Source: Bryobacter sp. (GTDB lineage Bacteria; Acidobacteriota; Terriglobia; Bryobacterales; Bryobacteraceae). Taken from it: a DNA stretch of 64,000 bases. Where the stretch lies: positions 361,312-425,311 of the forward strand of contig JALHNH010000001.1 of the NCBI GenBank assembly GCA_022843625.1, written 5' to 3'. Below are positions 1-7,221 of this stretch, piece by piece. How positions within the stretch are numbered: position 1 is the stretch's first letter; each line of letters opens with the position of its first letter. The position numbers and the translations under genes are program-made. A model generated the notes under the pieces. The model searched no databases and was not told the DNA's origin. It worked only from the letters and a program-made list of their open reading frames with translations.

Positions 1-46
1 AAGCTCCAGACTTTTCCGATATCGAAGACTGGTCCTGTTCAGGACG

Positions 47-2506
47 TCAGCGAGTGGTCTGACTGGCAGCAGGGCGACGGGGTGAAGTTTCGCTGGAGGA
101 TGGCCTCCGCACGATAGTGGGATAGGATCTGGTCCAGCCCTTAACGGAATGCCAGACGATGCGATCGAGCAATTCGGCCGGCGCTTCGTCTGGTTCGGAA
201 AAATCCATGCGCAGTGAGGCTTGGGCCATTTCTTTTTCTTCGCCGCTCGTTTTGTCCAGGGCAGGATTCATTTCATCCAGTGGGATACGATTCTTCTCGG
301 CTTGGTAGGGTGTCAGATCCGGCTTCGATGTAAACACTGTAAACATAGGCTCTGCCGCAAGATCGAATTGATTCTGGGGAGGGAGACCCAGCAGATGCTG
401 AATCGTTCTGTACATGTGAATGGTGGTGTAGAAGGTGGAATCTACGGCTTTACGTCTTACGTGCGGGCCAATTACCATCCCAATCGTGCGGTGACCGTCG
501 ACATGGTCGAGACCACTCTGGGCATCATCTTCAGTAACAAATATCACTGAATCCTTCCAGTACTTGCTCTTCGAGATGGCTTCCACCAGACGGCCAAGCG
601 CGAGGTCGTTGTCGGCCACCATGGCTCGCGGGGTAGGGAAGCCGGGTGAGGTTCCGCTGGTGTGGTCTTGCGGGAGCAGGATCACGTTCAAGCGTGGAAG
701 ATTTCCGCTTTTTTCATAGTCACGGAATTCCTCAAGAAACTTATCGAGCCGATACTGGTCGTTGACCTGAAGGCCATAGGCGGGCACTTTTTCTGAATAG
801 ACATCACGGAGGCCGACAATCTGGGCACGCGGCGTAATCGATACTTTTCTCGTGCCGTTTTTCCAATCGTTGTAGATGTCAGTCCATGTTGCCTTTGCTG
901 GACTGACCGTGTTCAGCCCCCGCTCTCCGTAAGAGCGCACACTGACGCCATGTACTTTGGCCGCATCCCACAAGAAGTCGTTGGGGGCAAAGAGCATCGG
1001 GTTTTGGTCGTTCCTCCCGTTGCTGTACTTGTGAACCCAGTCGCTCGCATAGCCTTGTGTGCACCAACGATGGCCGAGAGCAGACTGATCGGCTGGCGTG
1101 TAAAAATTGTCGAGCAGTACGAACTCCTCTGCCAGTTTGTGATGGTTGGGGGTTGTTTCGCGCCCGAAGAGGGCAAGCTTCGGATCGCCATTGCCTTGAG
1201 ACATGTCCCCAAAGATCTGATCATAGGTGCGATTCTCTTTGATGACATAAAAGACATGCTTGACAGGCGCGATTCTGCCCTTCACGCCACGATTCAACAG
1301 ACCTCCGTCGTTCTTGCGGGCTGCGGCTGTGTAGTTGGCCAATTGTTTTTCGCTGGGGATGGGGATGAAAGAGAGAATGCCTTTACGGTCTTTGTAAGAG
1401 CGCCCGGTAGCAGCAGCGGCAGGTGCAAGCGAACCGAAGCCATAGCCGCTGGCAACGATCAGGGTGCTGGCATCTTTTGAAGTGGTAACGGCGGTGGGAA
1501 ACCAGCCAACAGGGATAAAGCCACGGGTTTGCCGCTTGTTGATATCGATCACCGCAACGGCATTATCTGCGCCATTTGCGGCATAAAGTGTCTTGCCATC
1601 GGGGCTCAAAGCCAACGCGTTGGGGGCACTGCCGAGAGGGGCTTTCGGTGTGATACGTGCATTGATTGAAGCAGTGACGCGGTTGGCTGCTGTGTCAACC
1701 ACGGATATGGAATCGCTGTTGGCATTGGCAACATAAAGGACGCTGGCATCCGCACTGAGCGCCATTGCGCTGGGATGAAGGCCTGTAGCAATCTCTGCTG
1801 TCACCTTGCGTGACTGGAGATCGATCACAGAGACGGTGCCAGTTGATGGAATGCCGGTTCGCGAATCTACTACAACTGGAAAAACGCCATCGGTTTTGTC
1901 GTTAGGCCCTGGCCTGCGGCCACCCCAATTCGAGACCCAGGCCCGGGTTTTGTCTGCCACAACCGTATACGGATAGCTGCCTACGGGAATTTTGCTCACA
2001 CTCTGATCGTTCAGATTCACGATTGCCAATTCGTGGCTTTGATTCAAGGCCACGAGAACTAAATCGCCAGACAGCGCAAGGCCTGAGGGAGCGCCTTGCA
2101 AAGGAATGGCTGGCTCTTCGACGAAAGACCTATCCTGAAAACGGAAGCGCTTCAGGTTTTGGTTTTGGCCTCCACCGACATAGAGGCGATTGCCGTCACT
2201 TGAGAAGGCTACACCAACAAAACTATCGCCGAGAGTAAGGGTCTGGATCAGCTTTTGTGACGACATCTCGATCAGATGGAGGGCTCGCGGCGCGAAGTTG
2301 GAACCGGTTACGGCGGCCAGCCAGCGCCCGTCCGGGCTGAGGGTCATCCCTAGTGGCCGGTCGTTCACTTCGATTGAGGTGCCTGCTGGAGTGAGTATCT
2401 GCCCGGTAGGGATGAGATAGCTGCCGTCTGGCTGGAGGCCTGGCTGCATCACAACGATGGCAGCTGTAGCGAGGAGGGCAAGAATCAGGATTGGCAGGTA
2501 GCGCAT
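47..2506 (-). CDS. YVTN beta-propeller and phosphoesterase fusion protein, secreted
   Basis: About 819 residues with an N-terminal hydrophobic signal segment (MRYLPILILALLATAAIVV). Residues ~30-380 carry repeated YVTN-type blades, such as VIDLQSRKVTAEIATG and LALSPDGKTLYAANGADN. From ~420 to 720 there is a phosphoesterase (PF04185, phospholipase C/acid phosphatase type) domain, opened by the metal-site-like motif ENRTYDQIFGD near residue 425. The family hydrolyses phosphate esters outside the cytoplasm; the substrate cannot be told from sequence. I chose ATG at 2506, where the hydrophobic leader begins; an in-frame GTG at 2524 would add six residues. The terminator of the small gene upstream lies just before it, so it probably has its own promoter. 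The proline/serine-rich tail is not conserved-looking. Confidence 0.85.
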   Translation of the reverse strand: MRYLPILILALLATAAIVVMQPGLQPDGSYLIPTGQILTPAGTSIEVNDRPLGMTLSPDGRWLAAVTGSNFAPRALHLIEMSSQKLIQTLTLGDSFVGVAFSSDGNRLYVGGGQNQNLKRFRFQDRSFVEEPAIPLQGAPSGLALSGDLVLVALNQSHELAIVNLNDQSVSKIPVGSYPYTVVADKTRAWVSNWGGRRPGPNDKTDGVFPVVVDSRTGIPSTGTVSVIDLQSRKVTAEIATGLHPSAMALSADASVLYVANANSDSISVVDTAANRVTASINARITPKAPLGSAPNALALSPDGKTLYAANGADNAVAVIDINKRQTRGFIPVGWFPTAVTTSKDASTLIVASGYGFGSLAPAAAATGRSYKDRKGILSFIPIPSEKQLANYTAAARKNDGGLLNRGVKGRIAPVKHVFYVIKENRTYDQIFGDMSQGNGDPKLALFGRETTPNHHKLAEEFVLLDNFYTPADQSALGHRWCTQGYASDWVHKYSNGRNDQNPMLFAPNDFLWDAAKVHGVSVRSYGERGLNTVSPAKATWTDIYNDWKNGTRKVSITPRAQIVGLRDVYSEKVPAYGLQVNDQYRLDKFLEEFRDYEKSGNLPRLNVILLPQDHTSGTSPGFPTPRAMVADNDLALGRLVEAISKSKYWKDSVIFVTEDDAQSGLDHVDGHRTIGMVIGPHVRRKAVDSTFYTTIHMYRTIQHLLGLPPQNQFDLAAEPMFTVFTSKPDLTPYQAEKNRIPLDEMNPALDKTSGEEKEMAQASLRMDFSEPDEAPAELLDRIVWHSVKGWTRSYPTIVRRPSSSETSPRRPAASQTTR

Positions 2507-2537
2507 CGAATGGAAGGCTAACACGATTCATAAAAGG

Positions 2538-2578
2538 AAAACGGGCTGGCCAGAACGAATCCTTAGCCAGCCCGTTTT
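2538..2578 (-). terminator. intrinsic terminator after the Met-rich peptide gene
   Basis: A perfect 13-bp inverted repeat (arms 2538-2550 and 2566-2578, core CGGGCTGGC) encloses a 15-nt loop. Read on the minus strand it is followed by TTTTCCTTTTA. It lies 19 bp past the stop of the gene at 2597 and ends the cytochrome b/molybdoenzyme/peptide operon. Confidence 0.9.
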
Positions 2579-2596
2579 AGAGTAAGTGAGCAAAGA

Positions 2597-2800
2597 CTAG
2601 TTAGAAGCAGGCTTCTTTTCCATCTTGTCCATTTTGTCCATCTTATCCATTTTGTCCATCTTATCTTTCTTCTTGCCCTTCTTCTCCATCTTGTCCATCT
2701 TTTCCATCTTGTCCATTTTGTCCTTCTTCTCCATCTTGTCCTGCGCGAAGGAAGCGGCCGAGAGAGCCAATACTGAGAGCAATGCGATTGTTTTGATCAT
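2597..2800 (-). CDS. secreted methionine-rich K/M/D/E repeat peptide (MrpX-like)
   Basis: A 67-residue protein with a clear Sec signal peptide (MIKTIALLSVLALSAASFA-Q). The mature part of about 48 residues is built almost only from Lys, Met, Asp and Glu in KMD/KME triplets, with ten methionines. The upstream segment GAAAGG, 11 nt before the ATG, may be a ribosome binding site. It is 23 bp downstream of the molybdoenzyme gene and followed by a strong terminator, so it is the last gene of that operon. Composition and context match MrpX, the periplasmic Met-rich peptide of Azospira that is oxidised by hypochlorite and reduced again by the YedY1 methionine sulfoxide reductase; it also resembles MXKDX pentapeptide-repeat proteins. 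The role is inferred from this analogy. The codon repeats are direct repeats in DNA, so copy number may vary between strains. Confidence 0.75.
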   Translation of the reverse strand: MIKTIALLSVLALSAASFAQDKMEKKDKMDKMEKMDKMEKKGKKKDKMDKMDKMDKMDKMEKKPASN

Positions 2801-2823
2801 TTTGATAAATACCTTTCGTTTCT

Positions 2824-3477
2824 TTAGAGAGCCGCGTACCAGTCATAGCCTTTGTTGGCCCAATAATCGGCCGGCCGCTGAGCTGTAAATTCAATTGTTC
2901 CGATGCGTTTGATGTTCTTGATCCCGTACTTGACGGGAATCACTAACCTCAGGGGTGCACCATGTTCGGAAGTGAGCGGTTGTCCGTTCATCTCCCAGGC
3001 CAATAGCGTCTGCGGGTGCAGGGCGCTTTCCAGATCCAAGCCCACGAAGTACGACTTGTCGGGGGTGGTCAAACTCACATATTCGGGCGCTTGGGGAGGA
3101 GCGATGTGGCGGAGTGGTGTACCTGACCAATGGACCACTTCGCTCCAACCTTCTACGCACATCAGCTCGGTCGTCATCTCCACCCGAGGCAAGGACTTCA
3201 CCTCTTCGAGAGACATCGATCTGGCCGGTAGACCAGGAGCCTCAATCTTTAAAGACCAATCTGCAACTTCTTCATCGAGGCCAACATCACCATTGGCTCT
3301 AGGTTCGCGGGCACGGTCACGCGGAAACGTTGGAGCTTCGCGGCGGGCACCGAGCAGTTTTCTGGTCAGCCCTTCGTTGAATTCATGTGGGGATACCTTG
3401 AGCAGCTGACTTAATCCACCTGCGACGGCTGCGCCGGCAAGTCCAAACTTCAGGAACGCTCTTCGATCGTTATTCAT
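2824..3477 (-). CDS. YedY/SUOX-type molybdopterin oxidoreductase, Tat-exported
   Basis: A 217-residue protein of the sulfite oxidase/MsrP molybdopterin fold. The N-terminus has an arginine-pair leader (DRRAFLKFGLAGAAVAGG) typical of Tat export of a folded cofactor enzyme. The motif TTELMCVEGWSEVVHWSGTP near residue 107 contains the Cys expected to ligate molybdenum, and HGAPLRLVIPVKYGIKNIK near the C-terminus is a family hallmark. MsrP/YedY enzymes reduce protein methionine sulfoxide in the periplasm; others of the family act on different oxides. It overlaps the cytochrome b gene upstream by 8 bp and precedes the Met-rich peptide gene, which supports a methionine sulfoxide reductase role. It is shorter than E. 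coli MsrP (about 330 aa) but within the range of compact homologues. Confidence 0.88.
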   Translation of the reverse strand: MNNDRRAFLKFGLAGAAVAGGLSQLLKVSPHEFNEGLTRKLLGARREAPTFPRDRAREPRANGDVGLDEEVADWSLKIEAPGLPARSMSLEEVKSLPRVEMTTELMCVEGWSEVVHWSGTPLRHIAPPQAPEYVSLTTPDKSYFVGLDLESALHPQTLLAWEMNGQPLTSEHGAPLRLVIPVKYGIKNIKRIGTIEFTAQRPADYWANKGYDWYAAL

Positions 3478-4087
3478 TGCCAGTCACCATTGCCTTGAAG
3501 TTTTTCCAGCCTGCACGAATTACCTGTGCGACGTGCATTCCAAAGAAACCGACGTAGCCAACTGTCAGAAGAAAGTGAATCAGCCTGGCATTTGGGTAGC
3601 CGCCAAAGAGTTGAGTCAGGAAGGAGAGCTGAACCGGCCGGTAGATGGCCAGCCCACTCAGTAGTGAGCCAACCCCCATCAGCACCACTCCGGTGTAAGC
3701 AATCTGCTGGGCTGCGTTAAACTTCGCAGGTGGCAGCGGTTCTTTTCTGATTCCCAGATCATGAAGCACCACTTGAAAGGCCTGCTTGAGGGCGTCACGC
3801 CCTGGCACCAGTTCTCTCCACTCACCGCTAAAGATGGTGTAGCTGACGTAAAAAATGCCGTTGATCGCAAAGAACCACATCAGCAGGAAGTGGTAGCTCA
3901 TCCCCTCGGCAAGCCGGAAGGTGAGATGGGCTTTTTCATAGAACCACTCGGGGAACTGGAAATACTCATCGTTGGCCCAATAGATGATCATTCCGCTCCA
4001 GATCATCAAGCTGAGGATGGGGAAATTCAGCCAGTGAAACCAGCGGATGGCCAGAGGATGCTTCGGTCGTGGTTCAGTGTGTGTCAA
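3470..4087 (-). CDS. cytochrome b561/Ni-hydrogenase type membrane subunit
   Basis: A 205-residue membrane protein with four or five hydrophobic segments and histidines placed for haem b ligation (HPLAIRWFHWLNFPIL, EGMSYHFLLMWF, HFLLTVGYVGFFGMHVAQVI). It belongs to the PF01292 cytochrome b family, which passes quinol electrons to periplasmic molybdoenzymes. The 8-bp overlap with the molybdoenzyme gene downstream makes it the likely electron donor, taking the place of MsrQ. This matches the YedZ1 partner of Azospira YedY1 rather than E. coli MsrQ. The start is TTG at 4087 with AGG seven bases upstream; no ATG gives a sensible N-terminus. Confidence 0.85.
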   Translation of the reverse strand: MTHTEPRPKHPLAIRWFHWLNFPILSLMIWSGMIIYWANDEYFQFPEWFYEKAHLTFRLAEGMSYHFLLMWFFAINGIFYVSYTIFSGEWRELVPGRDALKQAFQVVLHDLGIRKEPLPPAKFNAAQQIAYTGVVLMGVGSLLSGLAIYRPVQLSFLTQLFGGYPNARLIHFLLTVGYVGFFGMHVAQVIRAGWKNFKAMVTGNE

Positions 4088-4149
4088 TCGTTTGCCTGTA
4101 CGAGAGACACTTCGCGGCCGAAGGCCTTTTGGTTACGGTCGATTCAACA

Positions 4150-4854
4150 TTAAGGTCTATTCTTGCGATTTTGGGCAAAGAGCCATTGAGGGAATGCGGG
4201 GTCCTGATAGGCCCGGTCCCATGAGTTGTGGTTGACGCCGGCAAACTCTGAGTAGCGCACAGAACTGCCAATTTTCTGGAGGGCTGCGACCATTTGCCTG
4301 GATTGCTCCACCGGGACAGTGGGGTCTGCGTCACCGTGATAGACCGAGATGGGAAGTGTCGGGCCGATTTTGGCGGCTGCCTCTTCGAAACTCACAGTGG
4401 GAATTCCTTCCCAGGACGCCGAACTGGTTTTGGAGGGCTCGATTCGCCCACAGACGGCTGCGAGGGCAGCAAAGCGGGACTGAGCACTCATTGCCAGATA
4501 CCAGGCGCCGGCTGCACCTTTCGAAAGTCCGGTCAGGTATTGGCGATCCGGGTCGATTGAAAACTCTGCCATCGTCGCATCGAGGGCTGCCAGTGAAAGG
4601 GCCTGCCACTTGGGGTCGATCCAGGGCCGTTCGGGAACAGATTGGGGCATTACCACCAGGGCGGGGAAGCGCTCTGGCCGTAGTCGTATTGCCTGCGGAA
4701 GGCCGATGGCTGTTTGCTTGATGCCGTCGGTGCCAGACTCACCGGCTCCGTGCAGAAAGAGAATGACAGGCCACTTCCACTGCGGTGTGTAGTTTGAAGG
4801 AACGTACACCGAGTAGGGTATGCCTGAGTTGCGATTCAGAAAGCCAGTTTCCAT
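4150..4854 (-). CDS. alpha/beta hydrolase, PHB-depolymerase/prolyl-oligopeptidase-like esterase
   Basis: About 234 residues with an alpha/beta hydrolase fold. VILFLHGAGESGTDG carries the oxyanion HG motif. LTGLSKGAAGAWYLA carries the nucleophile elbow G-L-S-K-G. VYHGDADPTVPVEQS supplies the acid, and NHNSWDRAY the histidine. Such enzymes are serine esterases or peptidases; the substrate is unknown. I start at ATG 4854 because the longer reading frame runs into the permease gene and its extra residues look unlike protein. No signal peptide is seen. The gene follows the APC permease by 17 bp and may be cotranscribed with it. Confidence 0.8.
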   Translation of the reverse strand: METGFLNRNSGIPYSVYVPSNYTPQWKWPVILFLHGAGESGTDGIKQTAIGLPQAIRLRPERFPALVVMPQSVPERPWIDPKWQALSLAALDATMAEFSIDPDRQYLTGLSKGAAGAWYLAMSAQSRFAALAAVCGRIEPSKTSSASWEGIPTVSFEEAAAKIGPTLPISVYHGDADPTVPVEQSRQMVAALQKIGSSVRYSEFAGVNHNSWDRAYQDPAFPQWLFAQNRKNRP

Positions 4855-4871
4855 AGACACTGCGTATCGTA

Positions 4872-6158
4872 CTACTCGATGCGTTTGCGTTGCTGGATTT
4901 CCCAGTAATGCCAGATGAGGCCAACCGTGAGCCAGGCTGCGCCGTAGAGCTTCGAGCTGGTAGAGAGATTCCACCACAAGAATCCGCAAATGAGAAAGCC
5001 AGTGGCAGCCATAGCCTTGGCTGGCAGCGATGCGCCGCGTTTGAGCGCTGCCAGATTGACGCCCATGAAGCCGATGAAGGCACCGAAGTTCAACAATTCG
5101 GCTCCACTCTGATAGCTGAGCAGAAAGCTTCCCACCAGAGCTGAGCAGCCGATCAAGGCCACGTTTCTTGCAGGGATTCCGGAAGCAGGGTGGATGTAGG
5201 AGAAGAACGTTCTGGGCAGCGTGCCCTCACGGCCCATGCCGTACATCAGACGGGCACCGGCGAGAACCCCACCGGAACCAGAGCCAACGGTAGCAAGGAT
5301 GAGCGTGAGGTTGACGATCTGGAAGAACCAGGGGCCGCCAGCGCGTCCAGCAATGTGAACGTAAGCCGTGTCGATGTCAGGAAGAGTTTCACCATAAGGC
5401 CAGACAATCTGCGCCGCATAGGATTCCACCGCGCTCAAAATACCAATGATCAGACAGACCAGCACCGTGCCCCGGAGGATGTTCTTACGCGCATCGATTA
5501 CTTCTTCACCTAAGGTTGAAATGCCATCGAATCCGATATAGGTGAGCACCGCAAGGCTGGTTCCGGCCGAAACGGCGGTGAGTGAAAATGTTTTGGGGTC
5601 GTAGAAGGGCCTGGTGAGATCGGCGAGTGAGGTTGCGGGCTGCGCAAGGAAATAGCGGGCCGAGAAGTAGAGCATGGCAAGGATTACGAGGCCCATTGCG
5701 AAGGTGAGGATCTTGTTGGTACGGGCGGTTGCCTGAATGTTGCGTAGATTGAACCAGGTGAACAAGCCTGCGAAGGCAATCCGATAAAGTTCTTCGGGGA
5801 TGCCCGAGAATACGTTGGTCATGGCGCGGGCGCACCAGATCGTGCAGATGACAGGATTGAGGATGTAGTCCATCAACATAGACCAGCCGGCCATGAAGCC
5901 GAGGGTCGGATGCAATTCCTGTCCTACGTAGGTGTAGGCTGAGCCAGAGTTGGGATGAATTGCGGCCATGCGCCCGTATGAGAAAGCGGTCAACATCATG
6001 CCAAACATGGCAATAAGGATGGCGGTGACGACGTGACCTTTCGCTGTGTCATGCACCACTCCGAAGAGCGGCATAGGAGCCGTTGGCTGGATCATAATGA
6101 TTCCAGTAAAGATCAGTGCGGGAAGTGTGAGAGTGCGGCGGAGTTCTGAAGCAGCCAT
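4872..6158 (-). CDS. APC-family amino acid permease
   Basis: About 428 residues with roughly twelve hydrophobic helices. The first helix (LIFTGIIMIQPTAPMPLFG) and the GRMAAIHPNSGSAYTYVGQE stretch are typical of the APC superfamily (COG0531). FDGISTLGEEVIDARKN matches the helix 6 to loop region of amino acid permeases. It imports or exchanges an amino acid or amine in the inner membrane; specificity is not readable. ATG 6158 is used, since the longer frame extends across the divergent gene. Only 49 bp separates it from the divergently transcribed DUF58 gene, so the two promoters must share that gap. Confidence 0.88.
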   Translation of the reverse strand: MAASELRRTLTLPALIFTGIIMIQPTAPMPLFGVVHDTAKGHVVTAILIAMFGMMLTAFSYGRMAAIHPNSGSAYTYVGQELHPTLGFMAGWSMLMDYILNPVICTIWCARAMTNVFSGIPEELYRIAFAGLFTWFNLRNIQATARTNKILTFAMGLVILAMLYFSARYFLAQPATSLADLTRPFYDPKTFSLTAVSAGTSLAVLTYIGFDGISTLGEEVIDARKNILRGTVLVCLIIGILSAVESYAAQIVWPYGETLPDIDTAYVHIAGRAGGPWFFQIVNLTLILATVGSGSGGVLAGARLMYGMGREGTLPRTFFSYIHPASGIPARNVALIGCSALVGSFLLSYQSGAELLNFGAFIGFMGVNLAALKRGASLPAKAMAATGFLICGFLWWNLSTSSKLYGAAWLTVGLIWHYWEIQQRKRIE

Positions 6159-6207
6159 AGTGGATACTGGGTTCAAGGATATACCGCGACTGGCCCCTCT
6201 GGACAAA

Positions 6208-7221
6208 ATGCAAGCTAACAAATGGCTCCAACGCATCAAAGAGCGTTGGCACGAAGGCATACGCCATACGGTGACGCCGCTGGGTGCCATGCTGGTAGTG
6301 CTGCTGTTGGTGAGCGGTTTGCTTGCATTCGCTACCTCGCAGAATGTGTTTTTTCTTCTCTTCAGCCTCCTGATGTCGTCGATTCTGATTTCAAGTTTTG
6401 TGAACCGGCTCATGCTTGCTGGCCTGGATATGAAGATTGAGTTGCCTGAGCATTCCATGGCTGGAGAACCGGTTGAGGCGACACTGGTGATCGAGAATCA
6501 GAAGCGCTGGCTCGCCAGTTTTGCCCTTGAGATTGTGGGGCCAGATGGGCGCAGGTTTTATGTCCCATGCATTGAAGGCGGCAAGAAAGCTGCTGTGAAG
6601 CTGGATTTGTTCTGGGCCAAGCGAGGCATGCCGCAACCGGTAGTACTTGTACTTGCAACCAGATTTCCTTTTGGATTCAGTATGAGGAAGACCCGGGTAG
6701 CTGTTCGGGTGAATCGGGGTTTGTATCCCTCAATTCGAGGGAAAGCCGGATTTGCCGATATTTTTGGAGAAATCCGAGGTCAAGCTCAGGGCCTGCTCAG
6801 TTCATCCGAGGCAGAGTTCAGCCACCTTCGCGAATACGCTGCTGGAGACGATTGGCGCAGAATTGCCTGGCGACAAAGTGCGAGAGGGGACAACTGGATT
6901 GTCAAAGAGGTAAAGTCTGGAGGGGAAGGCAGGTTGAAAATCTGGCTGGATCCTGGTTCTTCCCATTTTGAATTGCTGGTAGATCTGGCTGCCTACGTTG
7001 TCTGGGAATTGCAGTTCACGAATACTAAATTTGATTTTGCATCGCCCGATTTTGAAATAGAAGTGTTCGAGCGCAGGGAAGCTTATACAATTTTAAGAAT
7101 GCTGGCAGAAATCGCTTCCTCGCCAGCGCCCGTCCCAAATCATGATCAAAATCTTTACATTCTTAGTTTTCGCCCTGGGTATTTGCTTGTCCCAGGAGAA
7201 GCCCGCGCCGGTACGCACTAG
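6208..7221 (+). CDS. DUF58 domain protein, membrane-anchored
   Basis: A 337-residue protein. Two adjoining hydrophobic helices at residues ~20-65 (LVVLLLVSGLLAFATSQNV, then FFLLFSLLMSSILISSFV) are followed by the DUF58 hallmark at ~205-240 (EFSHLREYAAGDDWRRIAWR), which belongs to a vWA-related fold. DUF58 proteins usually sit beside a MoxR AAA+ ATPase and a transglutaminase, but neither is in this neighbourhood, so the gene is isolated from its usual partners. The start is ATG 6208, four bases after a weak GGA. Its 3-prime 80 bp also encode the signal peptide of the next gene in another frame. Confidence 0.82.
   Translation: MQANKWLQRIKERWHEGIRHTVTPLGAMLVVLLLVSGLLAFATSQNVFFLLFSLLMSSILISSFVNRLMLAGLDMKIELPEHSMAGEPVEATLVIENQKRWLASFALEIVGPDGRRFYVPCIEGGKKAAVKLDLFWAKRGMPQPVVLVLATRFPFGFSMRKTRVAVRVNRGLYPSIRGKAGFADIFGEIRGQAQGLLSSSEAEFSHLREYAAGDDWRRIAWRQSARGDNWIVKEVKSGGEGRLKIWLDPGSSHFELLVDLAAYVVWELQFTNTKFDFASPDFEIEVFERREAYTILRMLAEIASSPAPVPNHDQNLYILSFRPGYLLVPGEARAGTH

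Noticed and set aside
1..46. possible end of a gene left of the phosphoesterase
   Set aside because: The three plus frames run into stops within about 120 bases and none shows recognisable sequence.
950..1480. 176-aa plus-strand frame opposite the phosphoesterase
   Set aside because: It is the complement of a well-supported gene and lacks a known motif.
2625..2888. 87-aa plus-strand frame rich in Ser/Ile/Leu (SILSILS repeats)
   Set aside because: It is the antisense reading of the Met-rich repeat gene; the repeat alone keeps the frame open.
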